Counted from the first letter of the stretch, positions 1 through 8,626 are shown. The stretch: DNA of 27,016 nucleotides from Mariaggregatimicrobium sp964498785 (GCA_964498785.1 CAZCJL010000097.1:1-27016); one strand, 5' to 3'. The notes: generated by a model not told the origin, from the sequence alone. Program-made: numbers and translations.

Positions 1-334
1 AACGAGAACATTGTTTAGGATTTTAAAATACCAACAAAATGGAATTGCACCCAATTGTTGATAATAGCATAAGCTAACTAACATAAAAATATTTTATTAC
101 AGATACAAGTAGTTTTTTAATTTAATTGAGACATACAGTAATTATTTTGCTCATCGATAGGGTGAAAGACACACCGAATATTTAATTGGAATTAAAAATT
201 TATTTTATTAAATGTTGTACTCCGATTATTAAGTGATTCAAAAAGCAAAATCGCTAAATGCTCGTTTATAAATTATTGTTGCTATTTTTACTTAAATCCT
301 TTATATTATTAGCAACAATAAATTAATGGAGTAA
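1..334. other. Non-coding AT-rich leader
   Basis: No convincing reading frame was seen on either strand in this stretch. It is AT-rich. Its only recognisable structure is the promoter and inverted repeat at 273-321, which are listed separately. No gene tail enters from the left edge. Confidence 0.6.
273..321 (+). promoter_or_regulatory. Perfect 12-bp inverted repeat over a probable promoter
   Basis: The left arm TTATTGTTGCTA (273-284) is the exact reverse complement of TAGCAACAATAA (310-321), with a 25-base spacer. A sigma70-like promoter fits inside: TTGCTA (279-284), a 17-base spacer and TATATT (302-307). Transcription would start near 314, within the right arm, and give a leader of about 27 bases before the dynamin-like gene. 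The arrangement suits an operator or a paired repressor site. A structure formed only in RNA is less likely, because most of the left arm would not be transcribed from this promoter. Confidence 0.5.
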
Positions 335-340
335 TTGTGC

Positions 341-2065
341 ATGGATAAACACATTGTTGATGAGGTATTCTATCAATATAAATTTCGGCTGGATGAATTA
401 TTAAAGGCTCTGGAACAATTTACATTTGACATTGAAAATAAAGAGTTTCAAGAAATCATCAGTAGCTTAAGAACAAATATTAATGAGCCCTTCCTGTTTG
501 TCGTTGTCGGAGAAGTGAAATCTGGCAAGAGTAGTTTCATAAATGCGCTTTTAGGTGAAGCCATTTGTAAGGTCGATGCGGCTCCGATTACCGATACAGT
601 GCAGCAAATTGTTTACGGTGAGAAACATTCGGAAACCATACTCACGAAATATCTCAAGCGGATAACGCTTCCGGTAGATATTCTCAAAACCATTGCCATT
701 GTTGATACACCCGGCACAAATACGCTGATTAAGCGCCATGAACAAATTACGCAGCAATTTATTCCAAATGGTGATCTTATTTTGTTTGTCGTCCCGGCAA
801 AAAATCCACATACACAGTCATCATGGGATTTACTAAATTATATTAATGTAGAATGGCGTAAAAAGGTAATATTTATTTTGCAGCAAGCAGATCTGGCAAC
901 CCCGGCAGAATTGAAAACCAATATCGAAAAAGTGAAGGAATATGCAATTACCCGAAATATTTCAGCGCCACAAATATTTGCAACTTCGGCACAACATGAA
1001 TTGGACGGGCGTGCTGACAGTGGATTTGAAGAAGTTCGGGAGTTTATTCGCCAAACGATTACCGGCGGGGCACATTATCGATTGAAATTGCAATCTATTA
1101 TTGATAGCATGGAACAAATTATGAGCAAGGTTGAGGTGAGTTTGGGGCAACGGAAAAATCAATTTGATAGTGATAAGATCATTGTGGAAAAAGTAAAAAG
1201 TCGTCTCATGACCGGAGAGCAGCAGTCTGGTTACGAAATCCGTTCTCTCATTGAACGCCTGGTTTCCAATTACGATCGAATTGCCAATGAAGCGAAAATA
1301 GAATTTCGGCAGGGGTTGTCCTTATTTGTCCTGTTCAGAAAATCATTTAAATCGATTTTTGCCCGGGATGAATCAATCCAAAAATGGCTTAAAGATTTGC
1401 AGAACCGCTTTGATAAGAAGCTGCATATCAGTTTTCAGGAGATCGCGATAGATGGGGCCAGACATTTTTTGGAGGGCATCCGGCAATTACTTCAGAGTTT
1501 GATTGAAGATTTAAGGCGAATCAAAGAATCTCGCATCCGGGACGAAGAACTTTTTCATAAAATTAAAACACGACGTAAGGAAGTGATTGAAGAGGTTATG
1601 CATCGAGTATATGAATTAAAAAGCAATGACTCTTTTTTGGATTCATTGAAATCTGATCCCACGACAATCGCGCCAACAGTTATGGGAGGCGGGATTTTGG
1701 CGATTATTGGAACTGTTATTATGAGTGTAACGCACGGCGCTTTCTTTGATATAACAGGCGGAATTTTAACCAGCGTCGGAGTTATTCTGGCCGGCGGTGT
1801 ATTAATTTTTAAAAAAGGGAAAATTATCCGAACATTTGAAAACGGATTAGATAAAGGCAAAAAACAGTTTCAGGCGGAAATGGAAAAAGAACTAACCTCC
1901 AAATTGAAAATCATTTACGAAGACATCAATCGAAGCTTTTCTGAGTTCTACGATTATATTGCTGAAGAAGAAAAGAAACTGTTTCCGCTTTTAAATAAAT
2001 TTAAATTAATTGAAAAACAATTTGTCGAAATAGCAGATAAAATAAATGCGGACACAAATAAGTAA
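341..2065 (+). CDS. Dynamin-like GTPase with a C-terminal membrane hairpin
   Basis: Large GTPase of the bacterial dynamin-like family, whose members bind and remodel membranes. Numbering from ATG 341, the P-loop GEVKSGKSS is at about 57-65, a candidate G2 threonine lies in PITDT (82-86), and the G3 motif DTPG is at 122-125. At the G4 position the sequence reads QQAD instead of NKxD, so guanine recognition may be atypical. A long, probably helical region (about 240-440) precedes two hydrophobic segments at about 441-490. These resemble a membrane hairpin or paddle and are followed by more charged helix. ATG 341 is chosen because GGAG at 328-331 sits 9 bases upstream; an in-frame TTG at 335 is too close to it. 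The gene ends 12 bases before glgC, so the two probably share a transcript. The cargo or membrane target cannot be read from the sequence. Confidence 0.85.
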   Translation: MDKHIVDEVFYQYKFRLDELLKALEQFTFDIENKEFQEIISSLRTNINEPFLFVVVGEVKSGKSSFINALLGEAICKVDAAPITDTVQQIVYGEKHSETILTKYLKRITLPVDILKTIAIVDTPGTNTLIKRHEQITQQFIPNGDLILFVVPAKNPHTQSSWDLLNYINVEWRKKVIFILQQADLATPAELKTNIEKVKEYAITRNISAPQIFATSAQHELDGRADSGFEEVREFIRQTITGGAHYRLKLQSIIDSMEQIMSKVEVSLGQRKNQFDSDKIIVEKVKSRLMTGEQQSGYEIRSLIERLVSNYDRIANEAKIEFRQGLSLFVLFRKSFKSIFARDESIQKWLKDLQNRFDKKLHISFQEIAIDGARHFLEGIRQLLQSLIEDLRRIKESRIRDEELFHKIKTRRKEVIEEVMHRVYELKSNDSFLDSLKSDPTTIAPTVMGGGILAIIGTVIMSVTHGAFFDITGGILTSVGVILAGGVLIFKKGKIIRTFENGLDKGKKQFQAEMEKELTSKLKIIYEDINRSFSEFYDYIAEEEKKLFPLLNKFKLIEKQFVEIADKINADTNK

Positions 2066-2077
2066 AGGAGTATCGGC

Positions 2078-3364
2078 TTGACAAAGACCACAGCAGTTAT
2101 CCTTGGCGGAGGCCGGGGAACACGTCTGTTTCCGTTGACTTATGAACGGGCAAAACCGGCTGTCAGTTTTGCCGGAAAATATCGACTAATCGACATTCCG
2201 ATGTCCAATTGTATCAATTCAGGCATAAAGCGTACCTTTGTACTAACCCAGTTTCTGTCTGCCAGCCTGCATCGCCATATCATGCAAACATACCAGTTTG
2301 ACGTATTCAGTAATGGTTTTGTGGATATTTTAGCTGCGGAACAGACCCCGCAACGATCGGATTGGTTTCAGGGAACCGCAGACGCTGTCCGGGCCACATT
2401 GAATCACACCATGTACTACAATCCTGATCAAATTTTAATTTTATCAGGAGATCATTTATATCGGATGGATTACAGGGAATTATTGGGGTTTCATCAGAAA
2501 ACAAATGCCGATATTACCATTTGTGTATATCCTGTGACTTTTGCTGAAGCCCCACAATTGGGATTATTGAAAGTCGATGAGAGCGGAATTGTCCGGGAAT
2601 TTCGGGAGAAACCAAAGGAACGCAGAGTGCTGGAACAGTTTAGTGCACCGAGAACTATTTTTGAACAAAAGGGATTGGTTTTTGATGAAGAACGCTGTTT
2701 GGCATCCATGGGGATTTATGTTTTTGAGCGTGAAGTGATGCTAAAATTACTTGAGGATCAAAATAACACTGACTTTGGCAAAGATGTCATTCCTTCTGCT
2801 CTTGATAATTTCAAAGTGATGGCTTATCCGTTTGGCAATTACTGGAAAGATATCGGGACGATTTCATCCTTCTTTGAAGCGAACATTTCATTGGCGCAGG
2901 CTGAACCACCGTTTGAACTTTATTTTCCAGACTGGCCTATTTATACCCGTACTCGTTCGTTGCCCCCGAGTCGCGTCATACAATCTAAAATCCGGGATAG
3001 TTTGTTAGTGGAAGGTTCGGATATTGTCGGCGCTCATATTAATAATTCAATCATCGGAATGCGGGCAACTGTCAGAAAGGGGACAGAGTTTCATAATGTT
3101 GTGATGATGGGTGCAGATTTCTTTGATGGTGAACAAGAGCAAATTGAGATGAAGAACCCGAAAAAGGCTGTTCCGGCGCTTGGCATTGGGAAAAAGTGTT
3201 ACATCGAAAATGCAATTATTGATAAAAATGCACGTATCGGCGATGGCGTCGTTATTAAATCAAAAAAAACTGAAAAAGATTATCAAGGTGAGTATTTCTG
3301 GCTTTGTGACGGAATAACTGTTATTCCGAAAGGTGCTATTATTCCGCCAGGTACTGAATTGTAA
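2078..3364 (+). CDS. glgC: Glucose-1-phosphate adenylyltransferase (ADP-glucose pyrophosphorylase)
   Basis: Makes ADP-glucose and pyrophosphate from ATP and glucose-1-phosphate, the committed step of bacterial glycogen synthesis in the cytoplasm. The 428-residue protein has the family's usual length. The nucleotide-binding signature GGGRGTRL is at residues 10-17, followed by AKPAV, and SGDHLYRMDY is at 123-132. EKP and WKDIGTI motifs lie further on. The C-terminal third has the hexapeptide character of a left-handed beta-helix. TTG is the start: AAAGGAG at 2064-2070 is well placed 7 bases upstream, and the N-terminus MTKTTAVILGGG suits the family. No other glycogen gene (glgA, glgB, glgP) is in the window. 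The stop lies one base from the stop of the convergent Roadblock gene. Confidence 0.95.
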   Translation: MTKTTAVILGGGRGTRLFPLTYERAKPAVSFAGKYRLIDIPMSNCINSGIKRTFVLTQFLSASLHRHIMQTYQFDVFSNGFVDILAAEQTPQRSDWFQGTADAVRATLNHTMYYNPDQILILSGDHLYRMDYRELLGFHQKTNADITICVYPVTFAEAPQLGLLKVDESGIVREFREKPKERRVLEQFSAPRTIFEQKGLVFDEERCLASMGIYVFEREVMLKLLEDQNNTDFGKDVIPSALDNFKVMAYPFGNYWKDIGTISSFFEANISLAQAEPPFELYFPDWPIYTRTRSLPPSRVIQSKIRDSLLVEGSDIVGAHINNSIIGMRATVRKGTEFHNVVMMGADFFDGEQEQIEMKNPKKAVPALGIGKKCYIENAIIDKNARIGDGVVIKSKKTEKDYQGEYFWLCDGITVIPKGAIIPPGTEL

Positions 3365-3365
3365 T

Positions 3366-3851
3366 TTATAAATTGAATAAATTATCACACTGATCCGAGA
3401 GCGAGTCGACAAAATCCCTGTTAATACTAATATCAGTCGATTTTGGTAGCGAGTCAGGGTTGTTTTCATAAAGTGTTTCTGTCAGTTGCGAACATGCTTT
3501 TTTGGCAAATAACCGAACCGCGCCTATCTGGGATGAATTTTCGAAAACAAGAGCCAGAACATAGCTTTTATTGATGCTTGAAAGAAATATACATTGTTCT
3601 TTTCCTTCATGTAATAAATAATTAAACCCATAATTGTCTTTGATCTCCCGCGAAATTTCTCTGGTAGTGCCAATATGGCTGGCAAATAATATTGCAAGAT
3701 TGGTTTCGTTAAAATCCTTTTCATCTTTACGATAGGTAATGAGCTGACCATTTAAATCTGCTAAAATAATGCATGAAACGTTGATTTTTTCATAAAGCTC
3801 ATTTATAATTTCGTCGAACTTGTCTGATAATTCCGTCGTTAGCGTATTCAT
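3366..3851 (-). CDS. MglB-like Roadblock/LC7 protein (module 2)
   Basis: Roadblock/LC7 domain protein of 161 residues, the size of MglB, which acts as GTPase-activating partner of MglA. The domain covers about residues 8-118: an N-terminal helix, then CIILADLNGQLI, the helix ETNLAILFASHIG, HEGKEQ, and VRLFAKKAC before the last helix. After a polar linker there is a final short helix (FVDSLSDQCDNLF). In Myxococcus the C-terminal helix of MglB contacts MglA, and a similar role here is inferred. The sequence aligns throughout the domain with the protein at 5672-6175. It is the last gene of the second module and ends tail-to-tail with glgC. The nearest Shine-Dalgarno (AAAGGA) is about 14 bases from the ATG, so initiation may be weak. 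Confidence 0.85.
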   Translation of the reverse strand: MNTLTTELSDKFDEIINELYEKINVSCIILADLNGQLITYRKDEKDFNETNLAILFASHIGTTREISREIKDNYGFNYLLHEGKEQCIFLSSINKSYVLALVFENSSQIGAVRLFAKKACSQLTETLYENNPDSLPKSTDISINRDFVDSLSDQCDNLFNL

Positions 3852-3882
3852 ATCAAATGCGTATTCCTTTTAATTTGAGTAT

Positions 3883-4236
3883 CTATTCCTGAACTTTAAA
3901 GAGATTTTTTTCGTGAATTGAATTTTTTTGAAGTTTTTCAATTAATTTATTTAATTGAATTATATCAATTGTCGGATCTGACACAACAACGAAAAATCCT
4001 TTGGAGAATATGCGAATATCAAGATAAAGGTTCTCAAATGAAAATTGTAAACCATGTTTCTCAAAGCTCAATTCATTAATAATCCGTGCCACACCCGGCA
4101 ATTGATCCATGTTAAACATGGCTATGTCAAAAGTAGAGAAATCCCCTGTTAATCCTAATAAGTTGCCATGGTGGTTACAAATAACAACTCCTTTAATCCC
4201 CTTAAGCGATTGAATTTTTAATAGTATTTCATTCAT
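3883..4236 (-). CDS. Short Roadblock/LC7-like protein (module 2)
   Basis: A 117-residue protein that is almost only a Roadblock fold. It has a first helix, then GIKGVVICNHHGNLL as the first beta-hairpin, a helix around residues 37-55, and strands LYLDIRIFSKGFFVVV ahead of the last helix. Such single-domain proteins bind small GTPases or form dimeric platforms; the partner here is inferred to be the adjacent GTPase. The ATG lies 3 bases after the upstream stop and has no clear Shine-Dalgarno, which suggests translational coupling. It corresponds by position and size to the 119-residue protein at 6422-6781, though the sequences have diverged. It is not as MglB-like as its neighbour at 3366-3851. 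Confidence 0.7.
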   Translation of the reverse strand: MNEILLKIQSLKGIKGVVICNHHGNLLGLTGDFSTFDIAMFNMDQLPGVARIINELSFEKHGLQFSFENLYLDIRIFSKGFFVVVSDPTIDIIQLNKLIEKLQKNSIHEKNLFKVQE

Positions 4237-4239
4237 ATT

Positions 4240-4944
4240 CTATTTGTATTTTTTTATCAACCTTTTAATGTGATTCATAAAAATGTCATCGATATTCATT
4301 TTTTCAACGAGTAAAACAATCGCGTTCAGGCCATAATTAATGATCATGATGCTTTCACTGTTATTGACCAGAATATAATTTAATCGCACGGCGCGAAATA
4401 GCTTTCCAACTAGTTTTGCCTGCTGAATTAATTCGATGATTAACGAACCATATTTTATTAAATCGATTGTCGAATTTTCCTGAAATGTTTTTGATTGTTT
4501 ATAATAAGCAGTAACACCAAGAATTCCATCCACTTTTTTTAAATCTTCAATAAATTGCTCCAGTCGATCGATGGATTTTCTCGTGGTTGGTACGTGAATA
4601 GAAAAATTGCTCCAATCAAGTCCCTCCTTATTTTCATCAATGTACTGAGCGCTTTCTAACAATAATTTGTTATAATTTTTCCGGATGGTATTCCGGGGTG
4701 ATTTTTCATCAGAAAAAAGTTTGAAAGTTCCTTGATTTAAATGAATGATTCGGCGAAATGCACTTTCGCCTGTATCATTATCAATTGCTGCATGAATCAC
4801 ACTACCTGATTCGAGGAAAATTTCACCCTCATTACTTTTCGTTTGAACCAAAATTCGGCAGGTACGTTGCTCATTGCAATTATCAGAGATAAGAGTCGCT
4901 AAACTCATAAATTCCAGATTTCCGTTTATTTCCGCCTTGGCCAC
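4240..4944 (-). CDS. DUF4388 plus Roadblock-like two-domain protein (module 2)
   Basis: A 234-residue cytoplasmic protein. Residues 1 to about 90 match the DUF4388 pattern: GNLEFMSLATLI at the start, then GEIFLESGSVIHA, then GTFKLF near the domain end. Residues about 125-234 look like a Roadblock/LC7 fold (RLEQFIEDLKKVDGILGVTA, later ILVNNSE and AIVLLVEK). DUF4388 proteins recur in bacteria rich in MglA-type GTPases; their biochemical role is unsettled and an adaptor role is inferred. The start is GTG at 4944, with AGGAG (positions 4951-4955, minus strand) 6 bases upstream. The stop of the GTPase gene is 13 bases away. It is the paralogue of the protein at 7775-8626 but lacks that protein's N-terminal extension. 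Confidence 0.8.
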   Translation of the reverse strand: MAKAEINGNLEFMSLATLISDNCNEQRTCRILVQTKSNEGEIFLESGSVIHAAIDNDTGESAFRRIIHLNQGTFKLFSDEKSPRNTIRKNYNKLLLESAQYIDENKEGLDWSNFSIHVPTTRKSIDRLEQFIEDLKKVDGILGVTAYYKQSKTFQENSTIDLIKYGSLIIELIQQAKLVGKLFRAVRLNYILVNNSESIMIINYGLNAIVLLVEKMNIDDIFMNHIKRLIKKYK

Positions 4945-4957
4945 AAAATACTCCTGG

Positions 4958-5542
4958 TTATAATGTTACAAGTTTCTTGCCGAGTTGTACAATAATATCT
5001 TTTAACGTTTCAAAAACCCCTATTCCATTAATTGCAATTGCACTATAATTGGAAATATGATCGCTTTCTTCAAAATTCTTCTTTAAAATATCCGGGGGCA
5101 TCGCGTCTTTCAGATCTTGCTTATTCGACTGGATGACAATCGGGCAATCATGCTCCGATATGTTCATTTCCTGTAACAGAGATTTTAAACCACGATAGGA
5201 CTCAATGTTGTCTTTGATTCGGTTGATTTGGGAGTCAGCAACAAAAACAATTCCATCAACTCCCTGTAAGATAATTTTACGGGTTGCTTTATATTGCACC
5301 TGTCCGGGAATCGTATAAATATCGAAGCGGGGGGTTAGCCCGTTAATTTTTTTCATACTCAATTGGGTAAAGTCGAAATAAAGGGTTCTATCTTCAAGCG
5401 TTTTAATGGAAATCATTGATGAGCGTAAGTCCGGCTGAATTTTTGTGTGTATCTGTTCCAGATTCGTCGTTTTTCCGCTCATACTTGGTCCGAAATAAAC
5501 AATTTTAAAATGAATTTCTTGTAATTTATGTTTAATCAGCAC
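4958..5542 (-). CDS. MglA-type small Ras-like GTPase (module 2)
   Basis: Small cytoplasmic GTPase of the MglA family, which acts as a nucleotide-dependent switch in motility and cell polarity. The P-loop GPSMSGKTT is at residues 18-26. The switch I segment EDRTLYFDF is at 50-58. The MglA-specific G3 TIPGQ is at 77-81, where threonine replaces the usual aspartate. G4 NKQD is at 140-143 and a G5-like SAI is near 167-169. Length (194) and start fit the paralogue at 8693-9271: the two align without a gap through about residue 150. The start is GTG with no strong Shine-Dalgarno. It is the first gene of the second module; 129 bases separate it from the module 1 MglB-like gene, so an internal promoter is possible. 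Which physiological process it controls is not shown. Confidence 0.92.
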   Translation of the reverse strand: MLIKHKLQEIHFKIVYFGPSMSGKTTNLEQIHTKIQPDLRSSMISIKTLEDRTLYFDFTQLSMKKINGLTPRFDIYTIPGQVQYKATRKIILQGVDGIVFVADSQINRIKDNIESYRGLKSLLQEMNISEHDCPIVIQSNKQDLKDAMPPDILKKNFEESDHISNYSAIAINGIGVFETLKDIIVQLGKKLVTL

Positions 5543-5671
5543 GTTATTTTCACTTTTTAGATGATGATAATAATGGAATTAACAGTATCCGGTAAAACAA
5601 AGCCGAATCGGAAAACGAAGTTATTCAATTCGTACTACCAATTTCGTTTCAATTTTGCAGAAAACGATTTA

Positions 5672-6175
5672 TTACATTGAATCAGGATCTTTCAAAATGC
5701 TGCTTAATTGTTGTGCTAACTTGCCTGAAAATTGATGGAATGATTTACCGTTAAATTTATGTGAATTTTGCTTTTCATATTCAACTGCAATTTCGACAAG
5801 ATTATCACACGCCTTTTTCGTAAACAAACGAACCATTCCAACTTGCTCGGAACGTGAAAACACAACAGCAAGAATATAGCTGTTTTGCACTTTGGATAAA
5901 AATACATTGAAGTTTTTTCCTTCTTGCATAATCGTATCAAAGCCAGAGGTCTCCTGTATCTTTTCGGCGATTGCGCCGGTCGCTCCGATATTGCTCGCAA
6001 ATAGTGCCGCTAAACTGGTAACATCAATGTTGTTTCTTGATACATAAGTTGAAATCACGCGCCCGGAAATATCTGCTAATACGATACATCTGGGATTAAT
6101 TTTTTTCCTTAATTGTTCGATGATTTTATCGATTTTCATCGCTAATTCTGAAGACAGAATCATTCCACCTTGCAT
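5672..6175 (-). CDS. MglB-like Roadblock/LC7 protein (module 1)
   Basis: Roadblock/LC7 protein closely patterned on MglB, the GAP of MglA. It has CIVLADISGRVIS, then DVTSLAALFASNIGATGAIA, then EGKNFNVFLS, and finally VGMVRLFTKKAC before the last domain helix. A polar stretch and a terminal amphipathic segment (KLAQQLSSIL) follow. The ATG at 6175 is chosen because GAGG lies 6 bases upstream. TTG 6187 precedes that site, and ATG 6163 is a possible later start that would match the paralogue's N-terminus. The first gene of the next module starts 129 bases downstream. A 246-base spacer separates the gene from the short Roadblock gene before it, so it may have its own promoter. Confidence 0.88.
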   Translation of the reverse strand: MQGGMILSSELAMKIDKIIEQLRKKINPRCIVLADISGRVISTYVSRNNIDVTSLAALFASNIGATGAIAEKIQETSGFDTIMQEGKNFNVFLSKVQNSYILAVVFSRSEQVGMVRLFTKKACDNLVEIAVEYEKQNSHKFNGKSFHQFSGKLAQQLSSILKDPDSM

Positions 6176-6421
6176 ATTCGACCTCAATTATTTTTTCAAT
6201 TTTTGTTTTTAAATTGATGCCTGTTTGTTATAATTCCAACTACATTTATAAAATGAACAATAGTACTGAAAAATAAAATCCTTTTGCTAACGAAATGCAC
6301 GAACAACACGAAATTAAAAATACCAACTTTTCATATATTTTTATGTGTTTTGTGGGGCAGTTTTAGTGAATAATTTTTATTTTAGAATTTCAGGTGCCAC
6401 TTCAAGTAACCTGTCGTCTTG

Positions 6422-6781
6422 TTATGCTGTTGCAATACTCTTTAATGCCTTTGGATCATTGTTTATTTGTGTGCATAGTACATTAACACTCAATCTTAAT
6501 AACGCATTTGCAGAATGAGATTCGCTAACGATAACTAAAAATCCGACCTTTAATTTTTGGATGGTTATAACCATGTTATCAAACTCATAGTGAATCCGCA
6601 GTGGTTCATCTGTTGCCTTTAAATTTTCATGGATCAATAAATTGCGAATTTCGGCTGTTAGTTTTAATAAAGGCAAGTGCGATAGGTTACCTTCCTGCGC
6701 GACAATATGGCCGGTCGTGTTGGCAACAAAGCTGCCAATAACTCCTTTTGTCTCATTGAGCTCTTTCAGTGATTCAAACAT
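6422..6781 (-). CDS. Short Roadblock/LC7-like protein (module 1)
   Basis: A 119-residue protein with Roadblock character: a first helix (SLKELNETKGVIGSFVA), a turn at TTGHIV, a central helix (LLKLTAEIRNLL), then strands around MVITIQKLKVGFLVIVSE and a last helix. Its start codon shares its A with the TAA stop of the upstream double-DUF4388 gene (TAATG), a strong sign of coupled translation and roughly matched output of the two proteins. It corresponds to the 117-residue protein of module 2. GTPase binding is inferred from the fold and context only. Confidence 0.7.
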   Translation of the reverse strand: MFESLKELNETKGVIGSFVANTTGHIVAQEGNLSHLPLLKLTAEIRNLLIHENLKATDEPLRIHYEFDNMVITIQKLKVGFLVIVSESHSANALLRLSVNVLCTQINNDPKALKSIATA

Positions 6782-7758
6782 TAGTTATTCCCTGAAGATA
6801 GTATATTATTAAAGAGGTTTTCAAGTTCATACTTGTCGATTACGTCTTTGTGGTTTTTAAGAATTAATTCAAGCTGCTTATTTATTTTTAGATCAGCCAT
6901 CTGCTGTAATATCGCGATAATCGCTTCACCCAAACCCTGGTTAAAATTGGATGGCAATATTCCCTTAAAGTCAATTTTATTTTTTGCGATAATAAACTCT
7001 CCGGCAAATGGATCGAGAAAAGGATATTTATCAGCTTTGTCAATCAATATTTTTCGAAAGGTATGATCAAAACTTTTTTCTTTATAATGCTTTTCAATAA
7101 TATCAATGATTGCGTTCCAAAGCTCCATTAATTGCGAACTGTTGGCAGATGTTGTAATTTCGGTTCCGTTCACTGATAAACCGGATTTATAGACGTTCAT
7201 TACTGCGCCTCGATCAGCCGCTGTTTCATAGATACAACTTAATGTTTCATTTTTTGAAAATGTTTTATCCTCTAACGAAAGAAACGATTCGATGATATCC
7301 CCATTGTGTAGAAAGATAACAGCCGTTCCTTTATGATCATTTGTCAAAAATTCGATATATCCGGTGTGTTTGTCATTTATAAGTTTGGTTACCAATTTAT
7401 CAGGATCAGCAAAATCACTCGTCAAATCCTTGAACTTAACCTCTCCCTGAACTGATCCGGCAAGCATTAAAACAACCTCAGGGCTTAAACTATATACGGA
7501 AATTGTTCCGTCCTTTTCTTCTGCTTTTTTCAGTATACTATTTATCGCGGAGTTGCCGACCTGGCGGACGTTGCCGATTTCTTTTACTCCGTTTATGATA
7601 GACCCGGAATCCAAAAAAAGCACTCCCTCAAAATCCCAGAAGGAAATTTGCATATACCCGGTAGTTTGATTTGCTTTTAAATTCGATAATAGTTCATCGA
7701 AATTTGTAAAAGATGTACTCAAATTTTCATAAATTTGATTTGATTTTGGAAAAATCAT
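6781..7758 (-). CDS. Protein with two DUF4388-like repeats, present only in module 1
   Basis: A 325-residue cytoplasmic protein with an internal repeat. The first unit has FDELLSNLKANQTTGYMQIS followed by GVLFLDSGSIING. The second has DKLVTKLINDKHTGYIEF followed by AVIFLHNGDIIES. Both follow the DUF4388 logic of helix, TGY strand and a (F/Y)L.(S/N)G(S/D)II turn. The C-terminal third (from about residue 205) is mostly helical and not recognised. The chosen start is ATG 7758, since GGAGG (7765-7769, minus strand) lies 6 bases upstream; the longer frame beginning at TTG 7773 would put that site inside the gene. The upstream DUF4388-Roadblock gene ends 16 bases away. It has no counterpart in module 2. 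A role as extended adaptor for the GTPase is inferred. Confidence 0.72.
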   Translation of the reverse strand: MIFPKSNQIYENLSTSFTNFDELLSNLKANQTTGYMQISFWDFEGVLFLDSGSIINGVKEIGNVRQVGNSAINSILKKAEEKDGTISVYSLSPEVVLMLAGSVQGEVKFKDLTSDFADPDKLVTKLINDKHTGYIEFLTNDHKGTAVIFLHNGDIIESFLSLEDKTFSKNETLSCIYETAADRGAVMNVYKSGLSVNGTEITTSANSSQLMELWNAIIDIIEKHYKEKSFDHTFRKILIDKADKYPFLDPFAGEFIIAKNKIDFKGILPSNFNQGLGEAIIAILQQMADLKINKQLELILKNHKDVIDKYELENLFNNILSSGNN

Positions 7759-7774
7759 TTGTTGCCTCCACAAA

Positions 7775-8626
7775 TTAACGATAACGATTTAAGACAGAAG
7801 AGACGTCTTCAAGTAGTAGTTCTGGTGTTACGTTTTTTTCCAGCACTAAAATGATAAGATCTTGCCCCCGATTTACGACAACAAAATCTTGATGGTTGTT
7901 AATGAAAACATATTTCTGATAGCGGGCATTGATAAGCGCTGATAGTTTTTGCCCGGCATCCATGTATGCGTTTGCCAGCAAAGAATATCGTTCTGTTTCC
8001 ATATCATCGTCATTATAAATGATGTTACCATCATGCGAAATGATCGTGATTGCGTTTACCCCGTCCAGTCGTTTCATTGTGCGGATCATTCGCTTGAAAT
8101 GTTCGTCGACAATTGTTTTTTCTGCCGAACCGGTTGTAAAATCAATTTGAAAATTATCCCAGTCGATTTTGTTTTCCTTATTCACATCAACATCAGTTTC
8201 GGTTTTCTGTTCGGAATTCCCGTTATCTTCAATTTTAGCTTCTGCTTCATCCATTCGACGGGTGCTTTCCATGAGTAAAGTCGACCAATTTTTTTCAATG
8301 CTTTTCTGAGATGGCAATTCATTTGGGAAAATAGTAAAGGTGCCTTGTTTAAATTTTAAAATTTTAAGAAAAGCATCTTCGCCGAGTTCTGAACCCAATC
8401 GGGCGTGTACAATTCTTCCTTGCTCAATAAAAATTTCACCAATTGTACCATCCTTATTAATTTCCACCCGAACTGTGCGATTTTCATTACAGTTAATGGA
8501 TATAAGCGTTCCCAAACTCATAAATTGAAGATTACCGCGCAACTCGGCTTGCAGAACATAATTGCCGCCGCGGATTTTTTCATTCAGTATTTCACCGAAA
8601 TAACGTCTTCTTTTCAAATAATTCAT
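7775..8626 (-). CDS. DUF4388 plus Roadblock-like two-domain protein (module 1)
   Basis: A 283-residue protein with DUF4388 at about residues 27-115 (GNLQFMSLGTLI, GEIFIEQGRIVHA, GTFTIF). An acidic, polar linker follows at about 125-160. A Roadblock-like domain runs from about 170 to the end (FKRMIRTMKRLDGVNAITII, then YVFINNHQDFVVV and LIILVLEK). The linker is longer than in the module 2 paralogue. The first 25 residues form a basic extension (KRRRYFGEILNEK) not present in the paralogue. No in-frame ATG, GTG or TTG was seen right before the domain, and ATG 8626 has AGGG about 7 bases upstream, so the longer form is kept. The GTPase gene ends 66 bases upstream. Confidence 0.8.
   Translation of the reverse strand: MNYLKRRRYFGEILNEKIRGGNYVLQAELRGNLQFMSLGTLISINCNENRTVRVEINKDGTIGEIFIEQGRIVHARLGSELGEDAFLKILKFKQGTFTIFPNELPSQKSIEKNWSTLLMESTRRMDEAEAKIEDNGNSEQKTETDVDVNKENKIDWDNFQIDFTTGSAEKTIVDEHFKRMIRTMKRLDGVNAITIISHDGNIIYNDDDMETERYSLLANAYMDAGQKLSALINARYQKYVFINNHQDFVVVNRGQDLIILVLEKNVTPELLLEDVSSVLNRYR

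Noticed and set aside
335..340. TTG start two codons upstream of the dynamin ATG
   Set aside because: Only 3 bases from GGAG, whereas ATG 341 is 9 bases away.
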